From positions 1 to 64,000 of the forward strand of contig VUYV01000614.1 of NCBI GenBank assembly GCA_008711295.1: DNA of 64,000 nt, in the 5' to 3' direction. Source of the stretch: Anarhynchus alexandrinus. Lineage: Eukaryota > Chordata > Aves > Charadriiformes > Charadriidae. Shown one piece after another: positions 12,167 to 30,365 of the stretch (position 1 is its first letter; each line of letters starts with the position of its first letter). Under the pieces are notes generated by a model, which was given only the letters and a program-made list of their open reading frames with translations, did not search any database and was not told where the DNA came from. Made by a program: the position numbers and the translations under genes.

Positions 12167-15100
12167 ATAACCTTCATATTGTCCTGGAATAGGATGAGAC
12201 TTTGCAAATATTGCTCCACAAATATTTGGGTCAAAAATATCCCCAAAGAAATTTAATGCTTTTACATTTAATTTGATAACTTCGTATTGGCCCCTGGGAT
12301 GAAGAGATTCCTCACTGTCCTATGCATTCTTTCACATGTGGGTAATGCAACATGCTCTCCTAGGGGGCTGTTTTTCAGAAAAGTGATCTTCTGCTAGGAA
12401 AGCAAAATAACAACTCAATTAAAAGCAACAACGAAGGTGACACCAGTCTCTCTACCCAGCTAGAAAAATAAAGCAGTGGAAAATGTAAGCTGCATTTACA
12501 CTAACATATGGGAATTTAAAGAGTATCATGTGGAAAACTCATTGATATGGTAGAATTCCATTTTAGTGTGCATCTGGAGAAAGAAGTGATGAAGTTATTA
12601 AAATTTGTAAGAAAATATATTAATCAGTCGCTTTAAAGCATTCAGTCTGGAGGAACGAATGCTGTCTGGGCAGAAGCAAACAGCAGTGGGAATCATGGTC
12701 CCTGGTCTGTCACTGCTTCTTGTCTGATTTTGGAGAAATTACTTATGTCTCAACTAAGTAGCCTAGAAACAGCTGAACACAAGAAGCAATGCAGGACTTT
12801 TCTCTGCAAGTGCCAATGTTGGGTATCGGAGCGCTGTCAGGATCCCTTGCCCACAGAACAAGTAGGCCCATCCTGAAGCCATACCGCTGCTCTCATTAGC
12901 AAGCTGCTCCATGTAATCCTTTTCACTGAAGCCAAGTTCACTGATCACTCCTTGGAGAAACTTTTAGGGCAGCTAGCATTGCAGGGGTTATCAGCCAAGT
13001 GACATATCTGAATGCAGGGGTTGTAAATATTTCTAGCTTTCTACAATAAATTAATAAGAAAGCTCCTTCCTCTCTTACATGTTCGTGCCAGGATCAAACA
13101 CAATCTGACCTTTATCTCTCTAAGCCTTCTCCTTTTTTTCTGTTGCAAAACTGACTTGCTGTTTATTTATTTCAGAATAATAACAGTGAGACCCAATTCA
13201 TTAATGTCTATGCTGGGATGAGAGGAGCTACAGAAGTGAGCAGAGTACCTTTTTCATTAGAATTACAGGACAATGCCATTAAGAGAGTTTTCTGGAAACA
13301 GTTTAATTCACCACAGGCTTTCTAGGGCAACAGTCCTGAGAATCTAATACAAACTAGTGATGGTAGATGCTTCTTCCCAAATTCTCAGGAACATGCCCCT
13401 TCCAAAATTTGCTTTCAGGAATACATCTCTTCCAAAACTTGGGATTACTCTTGATCAGAAAATTCAAATGCGGTCTATTTGACAAATACCTCACAGGTAT
13501 GAAATAGTTGGGTTTTCATAGATGTAACTCTCCAAAGTCTTCAACCCACCTCTCATAAATGTACAAAACCATACTCCTGCTCATTTGACCCTAGTCAGAT
13601 ATGTTGATATTCATCCAGATTTTAGGTAGCCCCCTGCCTGATGCAGAGTTTCCAATTAGGATCCTGGAGGATCCCTGCACCTCAATGACTCTGGCCAGGC
13701 TCCATTATGCAAAGCTACCATTTCCAGGAAGAAGTGACTGCAAAGAAGACCTGAATGGGGAGGGGACCTGAGAGTCTTCAAGAATTCAGAATGAAATTCT
13801 TGGCATGTTTCATTCGGCAACATTCAACCCTAAAGTGCTTAAAAAAAAGAACATTAGGATTGCTGGGGAAGGCCTGGAGGATCCATGTTACTGTTGGCTG
13901 ACATACAGGCTGCTGTTTCATCTCTCTTTCATACATGCTAGGTGTGCTCCCAATATTTGGAACAAGGGGACAGAGATAAAGGCAAAGGGTGAAATGGGGC
14001 AATGGCCAGCTAAAATGGTTAGCAGTAGTGGGTGAGTCTCTTATGGCAGATATCCGTATCTGATGGGCCACGCAGCTTATTTCAGTTCATAGAAGTACTC
14101 TGCATACTACAGCCAACTCCCCTCCACCTCTCAGAGCAAGTGCCAGCTCTACTGCACGTACACAGTATAGTTATATGGAGAGCAGATGCTAAATTTCATA
14201 GGGACTTTCAGGTACGCACTGCGGGGGGCAAATGAGGGGCTCTGAGAAAGATGCCAAACAGTTCCTCAAAATGACATTCAAACTTTTTGGTGGATTGCTT
14301 TTATGAAAGGCACTGACAACAAACTGTCTGAGACTGTTGTCCTGGCAGGCTTTGTAGACAGCAGGTTACATACCTCTGGGTCCTAAAAGGTAGGTCAAGG
14401 TTAAAGAAGGAAAAAACAATGCATATGGTGAGGGGAGAGGGGGTTTGTATAAATGAAAAAATGGTGTTCACAATGGTATTTTTGTAGAAAGACCAGAGTT
14501 TAGGTTAAACCTTCCCAAAACTGTATAGGAGAGCTGAAAAGAGAAAATATCCTTTTTTTTCTCTCTCTAAAAAACAGTTTTAATTTTAAAAACATCTGGA
14601 AATTTAGGCCAGAGACGTATGGTTTCTGCTAGCTTTGCTTTACAGAAAAATTTATACCTTATCCAACTACTTCCTTTCTAAGCAATCCTAGCTGTTGTCA
14701 GCGGACCAGCCAGCTATAAAAATAATGGGGTTCTGTAGATTTACTGATGTATGTAAAAACTGAGGCTTCAGGTAATTCTACATCTCTGAGAACTGTTCCA
14801 TGAATGGTGACAAGAACGAGCCTGCCAGAGGAGCTGCTTGATATATGGAATAACTAAAGACTTCAGCCACATTCACAGTAGCATTTTATCACTGTTTTTT
14901 TCATGATAGTCTTCCTTGTCAGCTGTTCGGAAAAGCTACTTCTTAAATCAGAGAAACATATTCTTCCCTTCCTTCCTGTTACCCCTCTCCTCAGAGATGG
15001 CAATCTGGAGCTTTGCTGAAGGCACATGAGGTTGCTCTTCAAGATATGCAAATTCCACCTCCTTTTCTTATAAATCTAGAGAGTTAGAAAATATTCTGTG

Positions 15101-17454
15101 CAGTTACTAGACCTTAAGAAGCTCCAAGACAGCACACCAGTAAAATAATGTAATGAGCATTCCTAGTGACAACTCTTGTGCTCAGAATAAAACATGCAAT
15201 AGCAAATTCCTTTCCAAAGACTGGAAGCTAAGAATTTTCATAGACTGAATGATTTGTTGCCCTAATCCATTCACCAAGTGCAGCAAGCTGATTAAAATAC
15301 TGGATATTGTAGAACTTTTCAATTCCTGGTCTGTAGAGCTAAGCTTATGCATCACTAACCATTTAAGATTCATTAAATAAATGTGTAATTCAGAAAAGAG
15401 AATGAGTTTCTCTTTGTTACTAAACCCACAGTATTCAACTCTTTTTGAGCTGTGACTGGTAGAACATTTAAGTCACAGAAAGGCCTGTTTTGTGGGGCTC
15501 TGAAAATTTCAAGCAATAGTTTCCAGGAAAGAAAGGGTAAAGTGGATGCAATTATATTGAACAAACTGCTTTGTATTTTTTAGCAAATACAGTCAGGATA
15601 GTTTTAGTCAAGAGTATTTCACTACTTTAAACACCAATAGTATGTCTGACCTCACAGATTGGTTTTACAGATAATATTTCAATTTCTGCCATCAAGAATT
15701 TGTAATCTAACATTTAGATTCAGGGACATCAGGCAGAGGATGAATTTATGCCAGATCACAGCAAAATCAGTAGATCTCAAGCACAGGCTTAAAATTAAAC
15801 TACTGTTTAATGATATTCCAGGTACACTGCCACATGCTTTCCTGAACTGATGCACCTATTCAGTGAGCCACTGCACCACGATTCTTATTTAAACTGTGTT
15901 GAGTTCAAAAGAATTATAGTCACTGTCAAGTCACCTTTATTCACTGTTATTGTCACCTTCCAGCTAAGTGAACAGCATCGCTGGTCTGATAACTACAGTG
16001 GCTGACAACACATTCCATACAGTAGAAGAATAAGAAGCTCTGGAGATGCTCACCTCAGTTGACTGTAAGTATTACTTAAGTTTGAAGTGAAATTAGAAAT
16101 AGCTGCCACTTTATTATTAAAGGGCTGTGCCCCTTGTTAATACAAACAAGACTATTCCCTGTGACTCAATAGGAGCTATTTTGATTTGTACCAGTGCAGA
16201 TTACAGAAAATCGGGATTAAGCAATATCAACTAAATTCCTTGCAGAAAGAGGGAAAGAAGCTGTCACTTACTTGGAACTTGCACTTTACAATTACCCAGA
16301 GGGAAAATTTAGTTACATTTTAAAGGGCCCTCCTGGTCATTTCTAAAATTCCACGTTCTAATTTGTGTGTTTATACTTTGGGAAGTGTTGAAAATAGCAT
16401 TTTGTTTTAAAATTAGATGTGCGTGTGTAAATGACATGGAATGCATAAAACCAGATTATTTGGGGTATGCAAACAATTGCTTCTCTTTCAACATTAGTGA
16501 CTTTTGACGCTGACTTTTGTGCATCAGTATTTAGAGCTGGGTCCTTGGCATCCATGAGTCGCTCCTGCAGCAAAAGGAAGCACAAATGCTTTTTCCTGGT
16601 GCTGGAGTGCAGAGAGGCAGCCTGCTGCACTCGTGTAACCTTGCTGCTGGAATGTGCCACTAGAGGCTGTTAATAACAGCTGCACGTAGCACAGCAGGCC
16701 TGTCACCGCTCCCATTTATGGCAGGGTAAACTGGGTCGAGGGATAACAAAGGAAACATAAAAAATTTCCCCCCCCCCGCCCCTAATTCAACTGCTTCGAT
16801 TTCACTGTTCTGAATTCAGGTACAGCTGAGGATTTCGGCACCTTCCTTGGAAAGGTTACCCCTGGGCCATTAAAAATGGTTTAAATAATAAAATTAACTT
16901 GCCTCTTGACATCATTATGCCCTCTTTTTCAGATCAGCGATTTTATTAACAGATAATGCTGATAAAAATTTATTTTTATGAGATTTTTTAGGGCTTTTAA
17001 ATATCATATGCAAGTTTTCATCTCTTTGGCTCCTTACAGTGCTGATTAGGATGCTCTGCCTTTTTCTTTCTTTCACCTTTTTCCAAAACAACCTGGTTTT
17101 AGGGCAGGAGTTGGCGGGGCTCATTGACAGAGCTTTAAACTAGATTGGAAGGGGGATGGGGGTAGATCCGGGCTTGCTAGCAAAAAGCCTGAAAGCAGGA
17201 TGCTGGCACTAGATTTGGAAAAGGAAGGGGGCGTAACCGGGCTCCTCAGGAATAAGTCTGGGGGTGGCAGAATTTCGGCTCCCTCCAGTATAAAGGAGAA
17301 GGGACCAATAGCCCAGCTGAAGTGCTTATACACTAATGTATGTAGCATGGGCAACAAACAGGAGGAGCTGGAAGCCATTGTACAGCAGGATAATTATGAT
17401 GTAGTCGCCATCACAGAAACGTGGTGGGATGACTCACATAGCTATAGTGCTGCC

Positions 17455-17549
17455 ATGGATGGCTATAGGCTCTTCAGGAAGGATAGGCAAGCAAGGAGAG
17501 GNATGGATGGCTATAGGCTCTTCAGGAAGGATAGGCAAGCAAGGAGAGG
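17455..17549 (+). repeat. 47-bp exact direct duplication separated by a single N
   Basis: Positions 17455-17501 and 17503-17549 are identical (both start ATGGATGGCTATAGG), with one N at 17502 between them. The extra 48 bases are a multiple of three, so the CR1 frame stays open across them and the peptide MDGYRLFRKDRQARR appears twice. Most likely two contig ends that overlap were joined by an N rather than merged. Confidence 0.95.
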
Positions 17550-19664
17550 CGAGGGGGTGGCCCTGTATGTCAGGGTGTGTTATGAATGTCTTGAACTAAA
17601 CGATGGTGACAATAGGGTTGAGTGTTTATGGGTAAGAATCAGGGGGAGGGTCAACAAGGCAGATATCGTAGTAGGAGTCTATTATAGACTGCCCAACCAG
17701 GATGAGGAGGCAGATGAAATATTCTACAAACAGCTAGGAGAAGTCTCAAGATCGTGTGCTCTTGTCCTCGTGGGGGACTTCAACTTACCAGATATCTGCT
17801 GAGAATACAATACAGCAGAGAGGTAACAGTCTAGAAGGTTCCTGGAATGTACCGGGGATAACTTCCTGACGCAGCTGGTGAGGGAGCTGACTAGGGAAGG
17901 TGCCCTGCTGGACCTGCTCTTTGTAAACAGGGAAGGGCTTGTGGGGGATGTGACAGTTGGAGGCTGTCTTGGGAACAGTGACCATGAAATGATAGAGTTC
18001 TCGATTCTGGGAGAGGCAAGGAGGGGGTCAGCAGAACTGCTACCTTGGACTTCCAGAGGGCAGACTTTGGGCTTTTCAGGAGCCTGGTTGACAAAGTCCC
18101 TTGGGAGGCAGTCCTCCAGGGCAAAGGAGTACTGGAAGCCTGGATGTTTTTCATGAAGGAAATCTTAAAGGTGCAGGAACAGGCTGTCCCCATGTGCCAA
18201 AAGACAAGCCGTAGGGGAAAAGACCAGCCTGGCTGAACAGGGAGCTAGGGTTGCAACTTAGGAAGAAAAAGAGGATTTATGGCCTTTGGAAGGAAGGGAA
18301 GGCCACTCAAGAGGACTACAAGGAGGTAGTGAGGCTATGTAGGGAAAAAATCAGTAGGGCCAAAGCTCAGCTAGAACTAAACCTGGCTTCTGTTGTCAAG
18401 GACAACAAAAAAAGTTTCTATAACTATATTATCAATAAAAAGAGGGCTAAGGATAATCTCTGTCCTCTAGTAGACAGGGCTGGTAACATAGTGACCAAGG
18501 ATGAGGAAAAGGCTGAGGTACTTAATGCTGTCTTTGCCTCATTCTTCAGCAGTAGGACCAGTTGTTCCTTGAGTTCCCTGACCCCTGAGCTGGAATACAG
18601 GGATGGGGAGCAGAATGAAGCCCCTGTAATCTAAGGGGAAATGGTGAGGGACCTGCTTCAGCACCTGGAGGTACACAAATCTATGGGGCCGGATGGGATC
18701 CACCCGAGGGTACTGAGGGAGCTGGCGGAGGTGCTCACCAGGCCACTTTCCATCATCTATGAGCAGTCCTGGCTAACTGGGGAGGTCCCAGCTGACTGGA
18801 GGTTGGCAAACGTGACACCCATCCACAAGAAGGGCTGCAAGGAGGATCCAGGGAACTATAGGCCGGTCAGTCTGACCTCAGTACCTGGGAAGGTTATGGA
18901 ACAGATCATCCTCAGTGCCATTACACGGCACATGCAGGAGAACAGGGTGATCAGGCCCAGTCAGCATGGGTTTGTGAAAGGCGGGTCATGCCTGACAAAC
19001 CTGATCTCCATCTATGATAAGATGACCCACTTAGCGGATGAGGGAAAAGCTGTGGATGTTATCTACCTGGATTTTAGCAAATCTTTTGACACTGTTTCCC
19101 ACTGCATTCTCCTGGGGAAACTGGCTGCTCATGGCCTGGACAGGTGTACTCTTCGCTGGGTAAAAAACTGGCTGGATGGCTGTGCCCAGAGAGTGGTGGT
19201 GAATGGAGTTAAATCCAGTTGGTGTCCGGTCACAAGTGGTGCCCCCCAGGGCTCGGTGCTGGGCCCAGTTCTCTTTAATATCTTTATCCATGATCTGGAT
19301 GAGGGAATCGAATGCACCTTCAGTAATTTTGCAGATGACACTAAGCTAGGCAGGCGTGTTGATCTGCTTGAGGGTAGGATGGCTCTACAGAGGGATCTGG
19401 ACAGGCTGGACTGATGGGCTGAGGCCAATGGTATGAGGTTCAACAAGGCCACGTGCCGGGTCCTGCACTTGGGTCACAACAACCCCGTGCAGTGCTACAG
19501 GCTTGGGGGAGAGTGGCTGGAAAGCTGCCTGGCAGAAAAGGACCTGGGGGTATTCGAGGATGGCCAGCTGAATATGAGCCGGCAGTGTGCCCAGGTGGCC
19601 AAAAAGGCCAATGGCATCCTGGCCTGTATCAGGAATAGTGTGGTGAGCAGGACTAGGAAGTGAT

Positions 19665-19694
19665 CATGTACTGTACCCAGTACTGTACTGAGTA
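19665..19694 (+). repeat. Insertion of about 30 bp with GTACTG repeats inside CR1 ORF2
   Basis: Other CR1 copies in this window go almost directly from AAGTGATCGT to CCCTGTAC; here about 30 bases rich in GTACTG/CAGTAC lie between. The insert resembles the adjacent CTGTACTCAGCACTG, as expected from local slippage or templated duplication. It shifts the frame. Confidence 0.7.
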
Positions 19695-20250
19695 CCCCTG
19701 TACTCAGCACTGTTGAGACCCCACCTCGAGTACTGTGTTCAGTTTTGGGCCCCTCACTACAAGAAGGACATTGAGGTGTTGGAGCTTATCCGGAGAAGGG
19801 ATACAAAGCTGGTGAGGGGTCTGGAGGACAAATCTTATGAGGAACAACTGAGGGAACTGGGGTTGTTTAGGCTGGAGAAAAGGAGGCTGAGGGGAGACCT
19901 TATCACTCTCTACAACTACCTGAAAGGAGGTTGTAGAGAGGTGGGGGCTGACCTCTTCTCCCTGGTGACAAGTGATAGGATGAAAGGAAATGGCTTCAAG
20001 TTATGTCAGACGAGGTTTAAATTGGATATTAGGAAATTTTTTTTCACTGAAAGGGTTATTAAACACTGGAGTAGGCTGCCCGGGGAGGTGGTTGATTCAC
20101 CATCCCTGGAGGTGTTTGAAAAAAAGGGTAGATGTGGTACTTGAGGACATGGTTTACAAGTGGTTTTATCAGGGTAGGTTAATGGTTGGACTTGATGACC
20201 TTAAAGGTCCCTTCCAACTTCAGAGATTCTATGATACTATGATTCTATGA

Positions 20251-27805
<7,555 letters not shown>

Positions 27806-28000
27806 GAAGAGAAGGGAAGGGAAGGGAAGGGAAGGGAAGGGAAGGGAAGGGGAGGGAAGGGAAGGAAAGGGGAGGGAAGGGAAGGGAAGGGGAAGGCGAA
27901 GGAAGGANAAGGGAAGGGAAGAGAAGAGAAAGAGAAGAGAAGAGAAGAGAAGAGAAGAGAAGAGAAGAGAAGAGAAGAGAAGAGAAGAGAAGAGAAGAGG
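27806..28000 (+). repeat. Purine microsatellite: (GGGAA)n passing into (AGAGA)n, with an N
   Basis: About 195 bp, all purine except one C (near 27897) and the N: first GGGAA units, a disordered middle containing the single N at 27908, then regular GAGAA units to about 28000. One-strand purine tracts of this kind can form triplex DNA and are prone to length change and misassembly, so the true length is uncertain. It directly abuts the 3' end of the next CR1. Confidence 0.95.
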
Positions 28001-28004
28001 ACTA

Positions 28005-30365
28005 ATTCAGTTGGAAGGGATGTAGAATGATCATCTAGTCCAACTACCTGACCAATTTAGGGCTGACCAAAAGTTAAAGCATGTTGTTAAGAGTGTTGTC
28101 CAGATGCCTGTTAAACACTGACAGGCATGGGGCATCAGCCACGTCTGCAGGAATCCTGTTCCAGGCTTTTACCACCTTCTCGGTAAAGAAATATTTCCTC
28201 ATGTTAAGTCCAAACCTCCCCTGATGGACACAGCTTTGAGCTATTCCCACACATCCTGGCACTGGATCCCAGGGAGAAGAAATTAGCACCTCCCTCTTTA
28301 TTTCCCCTCCTCAACAAGCTGTAGAGAGCAATGAGGTCGCCCCTGAGCCTCCTTCTCTCCAAACTAGATAAGCCCAAATTTCTCAGATGCTTCTCATAAG
28401 ACATGTGTTTCAGGCCTTTCCCCAGCTTTGTCGCCCTCCTCTGGACACATTCAAGGACCTTCAAATCCTTCTTAAATGGCAAGGCCCAGAAATGCACACA
28501 ATACCCAAGGTGAGGCTGCACCAACACTGAATACAGTGGAGTAATCACCCCTCTGAACCGGCTGGTTATGCTGTGTTCGACGCACCCCAGGATGCGGTTT
28601 GCCCTCTTGGTTGCCAGGGCACACTGCTGACTCCTGATGAGCCTCCTGTCAACCAGCACCCGCAGATCCCTTTCTGCAGGGCTGCTCTCCAGCCACTCCT
28701 CTCTCAATTTAGACTTGTGCCTGGTGTTTCTCTGTCCTAGGGGCAGAATTTCGACTTGTTCAATTTCGTCCTATTAATCATAGCCTAATGCTCCAATCCA
28801 TCTAGATCTCTCTGCAAGGCCTCTTGCCCCTCAAGAGAGTCAACAGCACCTTCCAGTTTGGTATCATCAGCAAACTTGCTAATGGTGCATTCAACTCCTG
28901 CATCCAGATCATTGATAAATATATTGAACAGAACTGGCCCTAGAATTGAGCCCTGAGGAACAGCACTGGTGACCAGTCACCAGCCGGATGTAGCCCCATT
29001 CACTATAACCCTTTGAGTCCTGCTGTTCAGCCAGTTCTTCACCCAGTGCACTATGAACCCGCTCATCCCACAATTAGATAACTTGTCCAAAAGGAAGCTG
29101 GGAGGGACAGTATCAAAAGCCTTACTAAAATCCAGAAACACTAGACCCACCGCCTTCCCTTCACCCACCAGGCAGGTGACCTTATCATAGAAGGATATCA
29201 GATTACTTAAACACAATTTTCCCTTTGTGACTCCATGTTGACTGTGCCTCATGATTGCATTATTCTTTTAATGCTTTTCAACAGTACCCAGTATAATCTT
29301 CTCCATAATTTTTCCAGGAACTGAGGTTAGACTAATAGATCTATAGTTTCCTGAATCTCTCCTCATGTCCTTTTTGCAGTTTGAAATAACATTGGCTAGC
29401 TTCCAGTCAGCAGGAACCTCCCTGAACTCCCAAGACTTTTGGTATATGATCAAGAGGGGTCCTGCTGTAACATCCACTAGCTACTTCAGTACTCTGGGAT
29501 GAATCCCATCAGGCCCCATGGACTTGTAAACATTCAGATGATACACATAGTCCCTTACAATGTCAGTGTCCACAAATGGAAAGTCACTGTTCCCATACTC
29601 GTGGTCCTCTGACTCAGGGGACTCGGCAGACCAAGGTCAAACAGTATTATTAAAGACTGAGGAAAAAAATGCATTGAATTCCTCCGCTTTTTCTTCACCC
29701 CTATTAGTCAGGTGACCGTCTTCAACAAGTATCGGTCCAATGTTTTCTTTAGAACTTCTCTTGCTATTAACATACTTAAAAAAGCCTTCTTGTTATCTGA
29801 AACAACACTGACCAGTTTCAACTCTAATTGAGCTTTGGCCTTTCATGCCTTTTCCCTGCATAAATGAACCACAGCTCTGTCCTCTTCCTGTGAAGCCTGG
29901 CCTCGCTTCCAGAGATCATACAATTTGTTTTTCCTCTTGAGCTCCACGAGGAGTTCCCTGTTCATCCAAGCTGGTCTTCTGCCCCACTTGCTTGACTTAC
30001 GACACAGTGGAAACGCCTGCTCCTGTGTTTCTAAAAGGTGGTTCTTAAACACTGACCAGCACTTGTGGACTCCTAAGTCCTCAAAAGGAGATTACTGGGG
30101 TACTTTGCTAAATAGCTCCCTGAACAGGTTCAAGTTTCCTCTCCTGAAGTCCAGGGTAGCAACGCTGTTGTCCTTTTTTCTCATTACACTGAAAATTTTA
30201 AACTCAACCATAATCACTGTGGCCAAGATAGTACCTACCATCACATCCCCAAGAGTCCTTTTCTGTTCACAAACAGCAAGTCTAGCTAGGCATCTTTCCT
30301 AGTTGTCTCCCCGAGTACCTGTGACAAGAAGTTATCTCCTACAAAAATCAAGAATTTCGAAGACT
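28005..30365 (-). mobile_element. CR1 LINE, 2.4 kb, 5'-truncated, minus strand
   Basis: Seen: the left end carries the CR1 3' UTR box (GTTGGAAGGGATGTAGAATG, then ATCATCTAGTCCAAC), but the ATTCTATG-type tail is replaced by the purine microsatellite. Moving right it runs backwards through the C-terminal region, the RT core (FADD at 28863-28874 on the complementary strand), the linker and into the endonuclease C-terminus (decayed DNFLSQV, then DLLFVNRKG) near 30360. The copy is more diverged from the 17-20 kb element than the 34.8 and 40.8 kb copies are, suggesting another subfamily. It has the same orientation as the CNTNAP exon. Confidence 0.93.
28204..30302 (-). pseudogene. CR1 ORF2 remnant, endonuclease end to RT C-terminus
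   Basis: Pieces in gene order on the minus strand are: endonuclease end and linker (RRPAWMNRELLVELKRKNKL, 29843-30052); RT start (ADWKLANVI, then [19 protein letters not shown], 29268-29477); RT palm (RHSQHGVTKGKLCLSNLISF and FLDFSKAFDTV, 28977-29252); FADD at 28863-28874; and the C-terminal region ([34 protein letters not shown], 28204-28707). Stops and frameshifts separate all pieces. Inactive. Confidence 0.88.

Larger units (their letters stand above)
6042..17099. other. Long intron-like stretch without recognised genes
   Basis: About 11 kb of unique AT-rich DNA. It holds the (GGAA)8 tract at 8041, a T/G-rich tract at 12130-12166 and a C-run at 16768-16782. Short open frames (for example around 13.8 kb and 16.4-16.7 kb) overlap on both strands and show no family signature. 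A slightly GC-richer patch at about 16.5-16.75 kb may be conserved noncoding sequence, but that needs alignment. Confidence 0.5.
17128..20144 (+). pseudogene. CR1 ORF2: endonuclease plus reverse transcriptase, broken
   Basis: Known: ORF2 encodes an APE-type endonuclease that nicks target DNA and an RT that copies CR1 RNA there. Seen: endonuclease motifs in order are YTNVCS, AITETWW, VVGVYYR, VLVGDFNLP and, after the first stop, SDHEMIEF; all catalytic-type residues are present. RT motifs are [70 protein letters not shown] and FADDTKL (catalytic Asp pair at 19334-19339). The C-terminal part continues to 20144. Breaks: stop at 17800-17802 (Trp expected), an apparent 1-base loss in the G-run 18023-18027, another at about 18212-18224, stop at 18632-18634 (Gln expected), stop at 19412-19414 (Arg expected; CGA to TGA fits CpG decay), and a frameshifting insertion at 19665-19694. 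The open frame starts after an in-frame stop at 17125; the true start Met is not known. Confidence 0.93.
17100..20250 (+). mobile_element. Near-complete CR1 LINE (about 3.1 kb), plus strand
   Basis: Seen: the copy runs from about 17100 (boundary uncertain) through ORF2 to a 3' UTR (GATGACCTTAAAGGTCCCTT, then TTCCAAC) and the tail ATTCTATGATACTATGATTC ending at 20250. A short frame reading ELAGLIDRALN then stop (17108-17143) sits just ahead of ORF2 and may be the end of ORF1; the rest of ORF1 is missing. Known: full CR1 elements are about 4.5 kb, so this copy is 5'-truncated but keeps nearly all of ORF2. It is antisense to the CNTNAP exon and ends 342 bp from its donor. It carries a 47-bp duplication around an N (17455-17549) and an insertion of about 30 bp at 19665-19694. 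It is the least decayed copy here and likely the youngest. Confidence 0.95.

Noticed and set aside
12920..12950. 17-base match (TGAAGCCAAGTTCACTG) to the CR1 at about 3379
   Set aside because: Flanking sequence does not follow CR1, so I could not support an element; possibly a very old fragment or chance.
16358..16673. Overlapping open frames on both strands in a GC-raised patch
   Set aside because: Each is the shadow of the other and neither has an exon boundary or a known motif.
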